From Opisthorchis felineus (Eukaryota > Platyhelminthes > Trematoda > Opisthorchiida > Opisthorchiidae), in the NCBI GenBank assembly GCA_004794785.1, contig SJOL01007141.1, positions 1,094,285 to 1,158,284 on the forward strand: a stretch of DNA of 64,000 nt, given 5' to 3'. Of the stretch, positions 1-13,800 are shown in pieces. Each line of letters begins with the position of its first letter. The first letter of the stretch is position 1. The position numbers and the translations under genes are program-made. Below the pieces are notes generated by a model. It did no database searches and was not told the DNA's origin. It saw only the letters and a program-made list of their open reading frames with translations.

Positions 1-77
1 TCAAGACATGTGCAACTACCAATTTAAGGGTTGATCATCTCTGTTTAGTAAGTGACGCATAGTTGTATTTCCTTGCG

Positions 78-281
78 TCAGATCATATGCTTTCGGTTCT
101 GGCGAAACTGCAAGTGACCAAACGCGTGCTTGTACTGCAGACAGGGAAGATCGATATAGCTACATATGCTTCTCCGAATGGCAGCAGATAGCGCTGTTTT
201 GAAAATCCAGATGTTTTGTCCATTACTTTGACATTTGAAATTCCCCACGTTTCTTGTCCCAACTTGTAACCCCCGCCCCAC
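78..281 (-). repeat. Repeat E, copy 1 (minus orientation)
   Basis: The reverse complement resembles 13992-14200 on the plus strand. Shared blocks include TTTCAAATGTCAAAGTAATG and a G-rich stretch before it; on translation both read SNVKVMD. The two copies are 13.7 kb apart and inverted. Identity fades toward one side, so the boundaries are approximate. Family unknown; it could be part of a retrotransposon or an old duplicated exon. Confidence 0.4.
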
Positions 282-2369
282 TTTTGTGTTTAGTGCGTCT
301 ATATGAACTGACGTTTGATTGTCCTTACCACTTCACCCATTTAGCCTTGAAGTCATCCAGCCATTTGTGGCCGACCTTACACACGTGTGACTGTCTCACG
401 TGGGAGCCTGTTTGCTCCTTTGGTTCGTACTTTTGTAGTCCTAGTGGACCATTTGTTGTTGACGAGTATCTACTGTTGAGGTCTGTACATTTTGTGAACT
501 GGTGTCTTATGTTAATAGTACCGTATAGAAACCCAGCTCCGACTTTGTTTTGCCTTCCCGGAGGTTCTGGTATTACGCGTCAATCGAAGATACCGTTTGC
601 TCGTTACACCCGTTATGTAGTAACTTTTGAAAGAACGCAATCAACCAACCGTTTCGTGTTAATTCTAAGGCGACTAAGATCTGGTTTGTTGATACAGGCT
701 GCACACGTTCCTGATCACGGATAGCATGGGTACTGGCCGTCCGGTTATGTATACCCTCGTGGAAAGCAAACAGTTTGCTCCCATGCGTAAACTGTTCGGT
801 TTACTGAAAGAACTGATTAGCGAGCAGTAACAAGTAAAGACTTATGTCATGGACAAGTTGGCGGAGCAAATGCGGCCGGCGAGAGCAGTGTTCTGCTGCG
901 ACATATTGTTGTGCTACTTCTATATTAAAAACACCATCAAGGAGCATGTATGTATCATGTAAAATCCATGTATGTTTGGTCACAGACTCACTCTGCGAAT
1001 AACCGGTGAATATTTCACCGTATGGCTGGCCTGGACAATGCCGTACAGTAGGTTTTTTGTTTAGTATAATACTAACGCACAAATTACGACAAGATCTGTA
1101 AATACTGCGCCGCACGGATCCACGATTTGTCTCTTACCCCACGGTCCACTGGTTGTGCATCACCCGCAAATGGGCTTTAAACGCACAATCGGGGAGAGTC
1201 CACTTTGGTAATTTGACAAGCAACCATCTAGAGGATGCGAACGACCGCCTGAAACACCAAATGCCCCACTCAGACACACTAGAGCACGCCGTACAGAAGG
1301 TGTCCCGGCTCACTGAGTAGCTAATGCTGGAAAAGGGGACACATACGTCAAGTCAACTCGCCCGACAGAAAATCCTGAAGTGCGACGGCTACGTTCTGAA
1401 CGTCGCCTGTCGAATGAGTACGTGTGCATATGCCCTCTTTTTGAGGCATTTGAGACCGCGACACTTAAGCCTGCACTATCGCGGCGTTTGAACAAACAAT
1501 GTAACGTCAGTCTGCGTTTACTAACTCATGGTTCCTGGTGCAAACACTCAAATGATCCCATACGATTGACACCTGTGCTGGAGAATGCACATGCCTCTTC
1601 TACCAAGCGACGTGCTTCCCCAGCATCCATTTTTTCTTTTTACATAGAGATTAGCCGGTTTCAAGCAGTAAGAAACATGGAACACACAGAAGCTTAATGT
1701 TTTCTTAGGTTGCTTCCCCATCCACCAACGGTAGATGTCGAATTACAAACTACCGGAATAATGTGTGCCCCTCACACCTGTTCCAGAGCCACCGCTGACA
1801 ACCTTCAATGGTCTGCGTAAAAAACTTGACCGAGTGGTGGATATGCTGGTGTTGTGGTGGTGGCGATGCTCTCTAGTGTTGCTCTTTGGGCTTGTCCCAA
1901 AGGTGAGTCCGTAGATGAAATACTTATTTTTGGTCCTTAGCCTCAGGATCGTCCAGAAAATGCAGGCGTGCGCTTACTAACCGGTCCGCAAAGAGGGCGC
2001 TCAAGGATGTTGACCTGGAAAGAGGCACATATTTCTAGCAGAGTACATCTCATAAGTTTGTGTGCGTCCGTGTTTTTGTCTCCAAGGAGGAGCTAACCGA
2101 GAGCCATGAGTTAATGTGGTAACAATAATATTTATTCCCAACTGGTGGGTGGCATACCGTAAGGTGTGATCATAATTTTACAGTCAGAATAAAGCATGAC
2201 CGGCGGGATTTGCGCGGAAACGGTTCGGTGTCACAGACAGTAGGCATTGTCCGATATAGTCGCGTTCACCCCTAAACCGACACGGCCAGGGAAGCACAGT
2301 TATTATTGCTTTTTTCTTTTGGGGAACATATCAAGCTGAAGCAAGATCAGTTCGCTAGGATTTAAAGGT

Positions 2370-2770
2370 GACGGGCAAAAACAGAGCGGGGGAGGGCAAA
2401 ACAAAAGACATCCCGCCTGACAAGACAAGAAAACTGCAAATTGCGGATAGTGGGAGATCAGAACAACGGATTTGGTGGAGCAGCAGAGTTGGCCTGATCC
2501 AGCCGTTCAATGTGAACCAAAACCTGAAACCACAACTGAGGCATCATGGCCTTGGACTTTTGGGCTTATGGACAGGGGCACGAAAAGCGTAAGTGAAGAT
2601 GATGAAGTGGATGGATTAGAAAAGCAGATAAATAGTAGCAGGAATCTCAGAATCATGGTGCACAGTGAAACTGTAGAGACTCACTAGTGTCACTGTTGTA
2701 GTGGAGTCGGGTCTAAAAGTACTTTGGGAGAGTGAGTTGGTGTTTACACACAGGACAGAACGCAAACTGT
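2370..2770 (+). repeat. Repeat D, copy 1
   Basis: This segment is similar to the reverse complement of about 10320-10680. Matching blocks include GGACAGGG(G/T)(C)ACGAAAAGCGTA at about 2571-2594 and AGTGAAAC(T/C)G with flanking sequence near 2660. A translated frame shares LGLLGxWTGxRKA in both. No known family was recognised. The conserved order of blocks over about 300 bases argues for a dispersed mobile sequence. Confidence 0.45.
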
Positions 2771-5700
2771 ACAGAAAATTATTGACATTTTGGGAAGCAC
2801 AAACTGAAAGCCCAGCGAAATGAGTAAATCTGAACGAAAGGTTCATCAGATTAGAATGAACGCGTCTTGGAGGCGGCTGGGGACAGATGAAGAGCTTGTT
2901 CGTAGGTGCAGGTAATGAAAGGAGTGGGTGATCGGGTACAGTTACGAGTGGAAAGGAAATAGTTGCGTGTGTGCTATTAAACTGGATATTGGGTGCCGTG
3001 CTCTCACTGCACCGGCATACTTCGGTTTCTGGACAGCCCCGTAATGGACGTAATGTTTGAGGTGAGTAGGCTAGGATATACGATTCTGTGATCAGCGGAA
3101 TTTTCTGGATTGGCCAAGGAAATCCGCAGAGGTAGAACAAAGCTAAAGTAAAATCGCAGGTTTTATCGGGTCCGGCTGAAGATCCCTGTGGATGTAAATC
3201 ACGGGCCAGGTGAAGTGGATAACAGCTAAACAGGGCGTTCAAAGGAGGCATTGCCGAAGGTTAAAGCTTGAGAAGGCGAGGGTGAGTTGAGATCGGTGAA
3301 GCCTGGTGAGTTCGGTGAGATATCAGATAGGATAAAGTGCAATAATAGGGAGAGAAAAACTTAACTTTTACCACAATTAGGGTGGTGGCAACAAGTGACT
3401 AAGTGAGACAGGATAAGGGTAGAATTGTATTTTGTAGATTAGAGCTCAAGCACGGGTTGAATTTGCTAATATATGCTATTATAGTACAAGGGATCTAGAG
3501 AAAACCGACATAAGCACGCATAGAGGTGGTGTGGTTAGGGAAATCAAACGTATAGGGACTGACGGGAGTGAACTTTCGAGATGCTGGACTAGTTTGTCTG
3601 GAATTTATTACGTGGGTTGGACAGTACCGTAATCTAGGATAGAAAGTGAATGTAAGAGGTATAGTCACCAGTCCCCAAAGCACTGCTATCAGCTTCAATT
3701 CAAAGCCTTTAAACGCTAGTCTTGTGTGCTGGCAGTGGGGGGTTAGGAATCCTCTTATGTCTATAAGTATATATCACTTTATGTGTCCAATCCTGGGAGC
3801 AGTATGTAAGTGCGTTTTTTTGGTTGGTTGACGAAGTGGGCTTTGGTGTGGTGCAACATCATTTATGACGAAGGCAGCTACAGCTTTGCATGTTGATGTA
3901 AGCCGTGGGCATCGCAGAGTATCTTCAGGCTATCCCATCGATGTTCTTTCTCAACGAAGTTTTTAACAGACGAAACGCCAGTTTTTTCACCATCTGTAAT
4001 TTATAGCGCCACCAGTTAAATGACAACCGGGACGAATCCAGCCCAGCAGCAACACAAAAAAAACAGTGCTCTTTTTCTGGATTTCCTGAATTAAATGCGA
4101 TGCTTAGAACTAATGGCAATGAGCAAAGCACCCATGCTACTGGAGGGGTGGCGGTATGGGAACGCACCGTGGTGCAACGCAACTGGGCAACCCTCCCTTC
4201 AGGACGTTACGACCACCAAACAAGGTTTTCATTCCTCGTGCATGCTACCAGATCTGTAAAGTTTCATGCTACCAAGCAGTCTTAATTGCGGCTTGTGCTT
4301 TATTAAAGGACTCCAGCTAATGGATATTTTATCCGGTCGGGAGAAAGCCGGGCTAGTAAAAGAGCTCGGTCAGTTTGAACAGGCAAACACCACTTAGTCG
4401 CTGGAAAAGGCAGGTCGAGGAGGAGGCAAAAAAGGCAGCAGCTACCATTGGGACAATGGGGACAGAACGGGGATGCCTAGAGCGTGTTAACCATGGCTAC
4501 ACGATGACGGAGTGTGCGCTGCCAAGCCAAGCAGAGGCGTACCTCAATGTTGTGTGCGCGTGTGCTTAATGGGTTTTGTTGCATATAATGCATTCTCAGG
4601 TATAACAAACTCTGATTTTGTTCGGTTTACGCTGGTTGGGGCTAGGCAAAACGGAGCATTACTCATTAGACAGAGCGTGTAGAGTAGTCCAGGGCAGGGA
4701 CCTGGCTGGAAGAAACCTGGTATAAAATGCCTCGGGAAGAATCGGAGTAAGTGAGCACACTCTCATCAAGCAGGCATTGCGGGTAACTGTTGCTTCAAGC
4801 AAGTCAAAGAAGTAGCAAGGTATAATAAACGGGTGGTTTCATTTTTTAACTAATTATTTATTTATTTCGTCCACTAACTGTACCGTCATCGAACTCAGTG
4901 GTGATTTGGATCCGATTCGTAATGGAAATCAGGGAGTAGTTGGGTATTAAGTATGGCGGCTGCGGCTTTGCACGTAAGTAAGTTATCTACAGACTGCGAA
5001 AACGTATGTTGTTTGTGATATTTTGATGCGAGTGTGGCAAACTAGGAAGAAGTAGTGGCGTGGTTTTGTACGCGCACACAAAGTGATTGCTGGATTTATA
5101 GTATCTTTAGCGAGTATATGACTTTACGCTTGACCTAGTCTCTGCTGTTAAAGTATTTTGGTACAACAGATGGTGTAGGAGAGCTAGATTTAGCTCAAAC
5201 CGCCTGAGACATGGTGGCTCAAGGCCCAGGTTTATGCAGCGGGAGCAATAGGGGATAGGGCTGGACTGTGGCGGACTGACTTTCTGGTGAATGAGCGTTG
5301 GACGTTTTCAAGTGCTAGTCTGCGACTTTGGGTGTAAAGGAAAGAGGAAGCAGGACAGAGCTTTACAACTGTTCATAAAATAGCTTGAAAATTGCGAAAT
5401 TTGTGTCTCTTGAGGACGAAAGAAATGTAATATTGAAAGCAGAGCCTACGTGCCCGGGCGACCTGGAACTGGATTTGGCAAGAAAAGCTGAAGGTGCGAG
5501 AGTATCGGAGACCAAGATATTTGATCTCTGTGGAGTGCGTGACAGGGTTCTCATTAATTGTGAATCGCATCAGCTAAGACTCGGACTAGGATTAACGTCG
5601 TAGAGCGCCAGCTATAGGAAAGAGAAGACGATGATTTAGTGTCACTCACACAAGGTCCATCAGTTCCAGGCTGTTCATCCGTTAATGAGGCCTAATGCAT

Positions 5701-6207
5701 TTCATGAACGTCTCTAATTTTTTGAGGCCTTATAGTCGGTAGGCACCATGCAACAAGAAACCAAGCAATGCGAGTCAGCCGTTGAAAATGGCGTTGTGTG
5801 AACAAGGCTTAACGGGACTGTTGCCGCTGAAGAGCTCCCAGTATAGAACAAGCATTGCAACCGGTTTGTCAGCTGCATGCCTCATAGTGATATTTTGATA
5901 ACTTACTTATATCTTCTTCTCATTTTAGAATGTCATCAGCGTGCCAAGAAGGCCATATGCTTCCAGGGAGGACATATATACCAATCAAAATGACCAATAA
6001 ATTTCAACTCTTCATCTCGTACAATTTGAAACTTCAACTTTTCCCGAGAAAGGGGGATGGGTGCTCGTCGGCCAGCTGATTAGGCATCGTGAACCCCTAG
6101 CCGCATGTTAGTCGTGTGCGTTGTCTAGTTTCGCTCAGCTGTCCGCTACGATCGACGATATGGTCACCCTGGCATATTTTGCCATTTAAAACGGAGAACT
6201 CTGCTTT

Positions 6208-6300
6208 TCAAGAAATACACCCATTTGCAAATCAATTTGGTTTTTCCGAGAGACTCACCTGGAACCCGGCTGAATCTACCGGTCGTGGGCTGTCGAAGAA
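6208..6300 (-). repeat. Repeat C copy (minus orientation)
   Basis: Its reverse complement carries GATTCAGCCGGGTTCCAGGT, then TGAGTCTC, then AAACCAAATTGATTTGCAAA, the block order of repeat family C at 50.8, 51.3, 51.8 and 58.3 kb. The neighbouring GACAGCCCACGACCGGT block also occurs at about 51180-51197, in opposite orientation relative to family C. No coding potential; type unknown. Confidence 0.5.
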
Positions 6301-6879
6301 TTTTCAGCAACCTTATGAGTAGTACATTGCAGAGAACTGTGCTGTTTGACAACAAACTTGCATAGTTCACCAACATCTACAAGATTTACTTTCTTCCAAC
6401 ATCACAAGATTCATGCAGCAATAACAAATGTGCCTTTCGTGATGCTGACTAGTATTAGTAAGTATCGAGGTCCCTGAACACATAATTCGTTATTTCACCA
6501 GTCAAGCAAATATAAATAGAAAAAATTATTTACAGAAGTGACGTCTCCGCACATTTTCCATCCACAAAGGCTATGTAGTTTTTAGACGGCTCAGCGAATT
6601 ATTTCAGCTGTAGAACAGCTTGCAAATTTCCTCCATCGTAAGCGGTTCATGCTTTACTGCAATACGCGATATCTTATTACATTGGGCAGCATTATCACAG
6701 TCGATGGTGATTAACGACCACGAAGATTCGCTCACTGAAACAAATCACCCGTGCAGGTAAATTGCAGAATAATTCAACATAAACGGACGTTCTTCACTGT
6801 CAAGTAGTAACCTCGACATCATGAAGAATGCCGTATTATCTTTTAATACCGGCGCTTGGCGGTCATAAAATCATGCTTC

Positions 6880-9640
6880 GGTTTGTAGGCCCTTTGTAGA
6901 TAAAAGAAAAACTTGAGTGCAGAAGAAGCTTGGCGTTAGCCAAACATTCTTTCAGGAGATCCGAATAGAAACCGGCAACAAGAAAATCACTGAATTCTGC
7001 TGGCACCCAAAACTCGCGGCGTCTCCAACCATGCACACAGGAGATTAGGCGTGCCCTGTCCCAAGAGGTGGAGTACTCAGGAGCACACTGGAAGTTTGTG
7101 GCCACTTTACTCCTCTCTACTTGGTCACAGACCGGTTAGCTGCTCGTGCTGGTCTGTATACGGCGCACAACTCAGCGCTCTCTTTCCTGAACGATGATAG
7201 GATGCAAGCAAAATATTAGCAAACCATTACAGCTTTTGGCACTGTTTGTATTCATCGATTGATACCTGTGTCACACAACCGAACGTTAGTTCTTTAATTA
7301 CCTCGTGAGAATTCGCGCACTCCGAGATACACCAGCTGTGCCCTTGGAATAACTTTCCAGTTCGTCCTCACCATGAAGGTGCCACGCATCCAGATTACAA
7401 AACAGCCCGTATGGTAGCCAGTTTCGGTTGACTTCTGAAACTCCGGGGTATGCCGATCGGTCAATTAAGTGTCCTAATTCAGCAAAGAAGACTCAAACGG
7501 AATGTATTTGTTCAATGACCTCAACTCTAGCACTACAATTTGAAGTTATACAAATTTCAGGATCCAGGATACTTTTCTTTGATTGTAAGTGGCATCTTGA
7601 GTGGTCACAGGTTTATTAGTACGATCTTACACTTTATGGGTTCAAGCAACATGCCTGAGAGCAGGACGACTTTGGTCGTTGCATTCAAAAATACATGTGC
7701 CTCATTGTCTCCAAAGACAAGAACCACTTTGCTTGCATATTCTAGATCATAAAGCGTTTGTTGGCAGGTGTTTAAACGCCTCGGTTTTGAAGGTAATTAT
7801 GCTTTGTGAACGGAAAGAGCATACTATATTGACAAATCTTTGGGACATTCATAACCGAGCGAGTTTATCGAGAAGGGCGGGCCGGTTAGCAGAAGGAAAT
7901 GTGCATTTGAAAAATGAAGGATTACCAAAACCATAGGCCAACAGTATTTACTGAGCGGGGTGTGATGATCTGTCATCCGGGCCCCTAGCGGCAAGTAATT
8001 TCACGTGCTTTTCTTGTGACACTATGGACGGGCGATTCCAAGATTTTTTCATGATTAGATTATTGCTGCTTCCGTGCTCATCACGGCCCCTTTTTGAAAA
8101 TGAATGGGATTGTCACCCCCTTTCACTTTGATGCGAAATTCTTCTGTGACCAGGTAGAGGCAAAAATATCAGACAAGCACTGGCTAAGTGCCTCATCTTC
8201 ATCCCTGAACGATAGGGGTACGGGGTTATACAAACAAGGATCTAGGTAGCCCTAGGAACAAAATATTCAGCCGCGAACCTTTGGGTCCCTGATGGGATCC
8301 AAGATTTTGTTCCAGGGTTCTGATGCTGTTCACCGGTCCGACTGTAGTTACTGTTTAAAGTGCTCGGCCCACCCTTCAGGGTTTCCTTCGGCGTTAAAGA
8401 TAGTCACACCAATGTGAACTCGTTCACTGAAGGGTTATGCGAGTCGGCCTCGGGGCATTTTCGGGCATCTCTGGCGTAACGCGTTCCTTCATTTCCATTG
8501 AGTTCCGCTTCCACCAGGCTCCAAGGTTGGCGCGAATGCCAAATTTTACTTGACGTCTGGTAATTCACCAGACTGAATCACTTTTCGGACAAGCAGAACT
8601 ATGTTTTTCAGACCCCAGTAGTGCCACCATTTGTCTTGTATTAAGCGTTTGGACGGACCTAGTAGCGATAGGCCATCATGAAAATTCCTGGCATTTTGCA
8701 GTAATGTGGCGACCGCTTTTCGGACGGAGTGGACATCCATGAACGGAGCGCTGGAAAAGTCAAGAAGATGGTTCTGCACAATTTGCGTGCCTCTGGATTT
8801 TGCAACCTTTCACTTGCGAAGGAGTTTGTTCGCCTTTTGCGTGGGCGCGGAAACCAGATACAGAAACGACTTTAGACGACCGGATGGTTAGAATACACAC
8901 AAGTGTTCCAAAACGAGCGACAAGCAGATTTTGATCCGTTCCATTGATAACTGATGTCAATGCGAAAACGTTGAGTCTGTGGCCGGCACGCATTTGAAGA
9001 ACATCATGCAGCAAAATGATTCCATTTATTTCTAATGTTCGTGTTGCAAAAATCCCCTGGTCGGCGAGAGGCCTATGCAGCCGTCTGCCGCTGTCTGTAA
9101 ACGCCTAGTCCAATATAGGCCAACCATTCAATTGATTAACAAATTGCACGAGTTGTCCAGATTGTGAAGTTGATCTTCGACAGGCACAATGAAATACGAG
9201 CTTTCAGCCCGCCAAAGTGGGCCACTCAGGTCATTGCAAATGTTTTCTTCGGCTGGTAAAGAGCAGCGGTTGGTCGAGGGTCCAAATAAACTCAAACAGA
9301 CAACAGTACACTTCCTGCTTGTGTGAGTCCTACATGAACGGTGCCAGATGAACAACACAAAGGTGGCTATCATCGGCCATCTAGACAGGTGGGGATCTTG
9401 CTTTTGGTGACTTTGAACAATGACGATTCCTGCAAGTTCTCGTGCAACGGGTCCAAAGTCGCCGTAGATGGGCAGCCGAAATCAAGTGAGTCAATTTTGC
9501 GGAGAACAGCGGCCTGATATCTTGGTTGCTTCTGAGTAAGAACATTGGGACAGCTGAAAATATCAGGCTTTGGGGCTAAGAGGCTGGGTCCGACAGCCCT
9601 GATGTTGTCGGTGACCAGGCCGATGACGTAATGCAACCAA
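6880..9640 (-). mobile_element. Near full-length but decayed RTE-like non-LTR retrotransposon
   Basis: Reading the minus strand from 9640 downward, frames interrupted by stops and shifts give the domain order of an RTE element. An endonuclease start (NVLTQKQPRYQAAVLRKIDS, matching NVRTLKQAGQQAALALTLDS of the 57-kb copy) comes first. Then come its end (ISYQWNGSKSACRSFWNT at about 8920), reverse transcriptase pieces (LYDLEYASKVVLVFGDNEA near 7740, with YADD decayed to YASK) and the C-terminal tail near 7100-6945 (HGWRRREFW; FSDFLVAGFYSDLLKE). An intact element would encode one protein of about 1,000 residues that nicks DNA and copies RNA in place. Every domain is broken, so it is a fossil; 7600-8500 is the most eroded part. 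Confidence 0.7.
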
Positions 9641-10320
9641 AGCTACATGATCATATTTTAGGCTGCAGGACTTGTGGATGCACGCGGACTGGCATGGTGG
9701 TACTGTGCACCAACTTGGAAGAGCTGGTGACTGTGATCATTATCGAAGTGCTCTGGCTCAAAACCGTGAGTATGGGACATTTGAAGCTGGCCTGAAGTGA
9801 CATTATTATAAACTTTTTTAAAGAGCAAGCAATCACACATTTTCCAGTTCTAGCCTGGCGGGTCACAAAATCCTATTGTTCAAACCTCCGGCTGTTGGCC
9901 AACCCTGTATGAGACTGCGGCAGTCCCACCACTCATTGTTGGTAACTGGATGAAGAAGGCACTCAAGCCGTCATACCGAATTGAGTTTTACCTTCTTTAT
10001 GACGGACATTTGCTATCGCTTTCGCGGAGAGCGGTACACGTTTTATGTGAGATGAAGTAGATGGACGGGTTTGAACTCATTCACTCGGCCGCCATCCAAC
10101 ACACTGACCCAAACTTGGCTAACACGCAGAGCAGGCGAGTCGCTGATTGCCATAAATGGGTAAACTCCCTAACAACGCCATCGCAAAATAAGTCAGTGCA
10201 TGTTGTGTACTCATCCTCCAGCAGGGATACTCTATTGTTTTTCACTGGCTCCCCAACTGATTTTGATGAGCCACATGGGATTCACACTCGCAAACGAGGG
10301 CCATGAAAGTGTGGAGGCAA
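9640..10320. other. Nothing recognised
   Basis: About 680 bases between the 5' edge of the decayed RTE copy and the second copy of repeat D. Short frames on both strands show no known domain, and no promoter-like or tRNA-like sequence stands out. Confidence 0.35.
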
Positions 10321-10830
10321 TTTGACCGACATTACCCTGAAACAGTTTGCAAACCAATCTGTGTTGGCGTGGGCTCCTTCTCCCAAGGAACCTTTCACAC
10401 TCGACCCCGCTCCAGCAGCAACACAAGTGAGTCACTGCGGTTTCACTGCACACTGTGATTCTGAGTTTCCTACTACCATTTATCCGTACCGCATATTCCC
10501 CCACCTACGCTTTTCGTGACCCTGTCCATACGCCCAACAGCCCAAGGCTACGAAGCCTCAGTAACGGTTTTAGGCTTTGGTTCAAATCGGCCGGTCAGGC
10601 CGTGCAAGTTCTGCTGCCTCTCCTGATCCGTCATTCTGGTTCCACTTTTTCTACAGTATCTTGTCTCATCTGATACGTTCCCCATAAGAACGAATGAGCC
10701 CTTGTACTTTTGGTGTCCTACCCATGCTGCCTCGGGCGTGACCGAGTCTACTTCGGATAATGCCCACTGTTTATGTCGCCGTCCCCTTTCCAAGAAATTC
10801 CCGGCACCCACAAACCCCACCAGTCATGCA
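10320..10830 (-). repeat. Repeat D, copy 2 (inverted relative to copy 1)
   Basis: The reverse complement reproduces the block order of 2370-2770: an AGCAGAACTTG region, then AACCAAAGCCTAAAACC, ACTGAGGCTTCGTAGCCTTG, then TGGACAGGGTCACGAAAAGC. Beyond the shared core a 90-codon frame continues on the minus strand (10820 to 10548, start MGFVGAGNFLERGRR), without known homology. It may represent more of the same element. Boundaries are approximate. Confidence 0.45.
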
Positions 10831-13800
10831 CTAATTCTGACTGCAACTTTGTGATCATGCCCGAAGGTATGCTACCCGATAGTTGGGAATAAACAATATT
10901 ATTATTATTACGTAGAATCCACTGCTTCCAGTCCGTTTGGCCAACGACAATTGCAGACCCACTGCTGAATAGCATATCAAAGCTCCCCAGTTCAGTTGCA
11001 CAGCTGTGCCAGTCTGCCGTAAAATCCGCCCATGTGGTTGAAAACGAGGTTGCCGAAAGCCTGTAAGCGTTTCTTTGCCGAGCAGAAAAAGGCGGAGAAT
11101 ATTTTTGTTCAGAGGTCGGAATCAATAAATGTTAACTCTATATGGGAACAAGGCACAATATTCTTGCCTTTATAAACACTGGAATCCGCATTCCTAGGCC
11201 AGAAGGTCCCATCGGTTTAGCGCTCAAGGCTCGATGATTTTGTATCAGCGACACGAGATGAAGAGATATCTTTATAGTACTGAAGAAAATAATGTCACCA
11301 CAGAAACACCTGAGTCGGTTCAAGTGTAAAAATTTTGGTAAGCTTTTGGGGCTCAAAGAGCAATAATTATTTGAGCTCAAAGCGCCTTCTAAACGTTTTT
11401 GCCTGATTACACTGTTGCACCCAATTCAGATCCATCCCGTCCCGGATTGGCTTGGCTCGACAGGGCTTAGACCAAGAAGGATCAGGTGCGGTGTTTTTCG
11501 AATTACCACTGGCTTGTTTACTTTCAGGAGCCAGAAGCTACTGGTTAATCAGTGAGCAGCTAAAAAGTCGTCAACTGATGCATGACAGTGGCATAACAGC
11601 GACATCTCCTACATTACTTACCTCTTCATTACATGGGAAAGGCGGGTGCCCCACATGGCTTCCACACTTGACACGAACTTTTGTGGGATGCCTTACGAGG
11701 TTTCCGAAGGCAGTTTGCTTATGAGGCTAAATGCAACCTGTGGTGATGTACCTCAGCCTATTTTTAAAATTCCTGGTTGGACGTAGCTTTTCTGCAAAGG
11801 TGCATTGGATGGCGTCGCCGTATGGGGCTCCAGAGTACTTCATGGAACCAAGTCAATTATGAAAGATTGCACTCTTTTCATGCTTTTCGCAGGTATATTT
11901 CGGGTTTTCACTACGGCCTATCTCTAAGTATATTTGCGTTTACCCGGACACCAACATTCGTCAAGTGCTTGTCCTGAGTTCTAAGGGGGCCACGAACGTA
12001 AACGTACAAACCACACCAATGCGAACTCGTATCCGTAATCTTAGCTTATCAAAGGCAGCTTTGTTGACAAAACGTTCGTCAGGCCCCATAGATGGTTTAA
12101 AGTTTGTGTATTTCGTGTGCATTACTGGAGGTTCCTCGACAGCACGGCAGCCACCGAATGTTAGCCGCAATGCTTTGCTCCTGCTTTTGAGCTAACGGGA
12201 GCTGATGTGCTTATCCAGCCTAGCAGCTGGTTGCACGCGTCTTTTACACCGAAAAAAGCATTATTAGGGGTGTTTTGGCGGTCAGTTACCTTCTCCTACT
12301 CAGCTTATATAGCCTTTACATGGTGCTTGATATCTCCGATGTAACCGTTTGTTTTGAGGTTAGCAAATGAGTCCTCCGACCGATCTACCTTAAGGTTTTC
12401 AGTTGTGCTACGATTGACTCGCATCAGGGTTGCTTGTTGTTCACCTAAAATCCACTCGTTTTTTGTTCCCTATTCTGTTAGTTTTGCTTTGCCTGTCTTT
12501 TGTTTTGTGTTCTGGCTAGTCCTCGTTAAGTTTGATTGTTCCACTTGACACCTGTTTTCAGCGTGTTTTTTGTTCTGCTAGTTTATTCTGGGCATTATGT
12601 TCCTAAAATCTCATTCTTGAATGGTTCATGAGATAACGTTCTTTTTGCTGCACCTATAATATTTGATCCTTTAAGCTCTTTGAGCTAATAATTTGTGTTT
12701 GACTAATGTTGGCGCTCTAGTAGTCTTGTTTATTGTCCTTTGAGCTTTCGTTCTTTTGGTGGCTTCTGCCTGTTTATTTTTTGGACTGCTGCACATTGCC
12801 GATGTTCAAATCTGAAGTTCTTTTTGCTAGAAGATTGTTTGACTATGGTGGTCACAATGTGCCTGTTAATGGCCTTTCAGCTAAACGCCACCTTTTTATA
12901 AATTTGCTTTCTACGTTCGTTCTTGATCGGATTGGTATTGTTGCAATATCTCATTTTATTTTTAATAGATTTTCACTTTACCTGTAGGGCTGAGTTAAAA
13001 CTGTAGTGCTGCTATGCAATTTGGATGAAAGATTACACTCACAATCCTTTCGCTAGACTCTGTAGGTAACGCCGGTATTCCTTCAATTTGTTTTCCCTGT
13101 GGCCCTGATCATTCGTATGTCACTAATTTGCGTGCACCCGAATGTCTAGGCTGTCGCAATTTTTCGGCCTAAAAGCGTGATGAAATAACGTACGAGTGGA
13201 AATAAATTGTGTGCGGATAACCCTTCTATAGGGTCAGCAGGTGTGTACACAACTAAATGGTCAGACGTTCGCGGATTTAAAATTTAACGCGTTTAAAAAT
13301 GACTGCGATTTCAGGCTGAGTAACTGAAGCCAAAATTTTTGCTTTGGCAACCGTTGTGCGCGTGACGCGACCTAGTAATTTTTCTCTTTGGTTTCCTTTT
13401 TTATTTGAAACTTTCAAAGCTATTTATTTATTTCGCCTTGTTCATTTCATTCTTTTCCTGTTCTCTGATCGTTGCTTTGTGGCCTTTTTCACAGGTTTTG
13501 TATAAAGGGCGGCTTTTTACAATGCGCCAGAGCCGCGAAAATCTGCCTGAATCTGTTGAAGAATGTGGTTAGGAGTTGTGCTCCAAAGGGTTACTTGTGA
13601 CGTAGTCATCAAAGAAAAAACAGACGTGTGATTCAAAGTCACTATTGAATGAGTTAGGCGACTGCTTGCAAAAGGAGAAATAAAGTAAAAGTCAAACCCC
13701 AAGGCTTCAGAGCGGGCTTATCGAACTGCAGATGTCCAGCTTCATCGGAGTGTTTTGGGGTTTGTTATAGGGAATGGAGCTAAATGAAGGCGTCTGACGC

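Larger units (their letters stand above)
1..6180. other. No supported gene; two diverged repeats only
   Basis: Apart from repeat E (78-281) and repeat D (about 2370-2770), this stretch shows only short random-looking frames on both strands. No transposon protein motif, tRNA-like promoter, long tandem array or convincing splice-bounded exon was recognised. Old transposon debris is likely but cannot be shown from the sequence alone. Confidence 0.4.

Noticed and set aside
254..724. A 156-codon plus-strand frame
   Set aside because: No domain, signal or splice context. It overlaps repeat E on the other strand and has the Cys/Leu/Ser-rich look of random translation.
2616..3251. A 211-codon minus-strand frame
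   Set aside because: Partly antisense to repeat D; no recognisable motif and no matching frame in the second repeat D copy.
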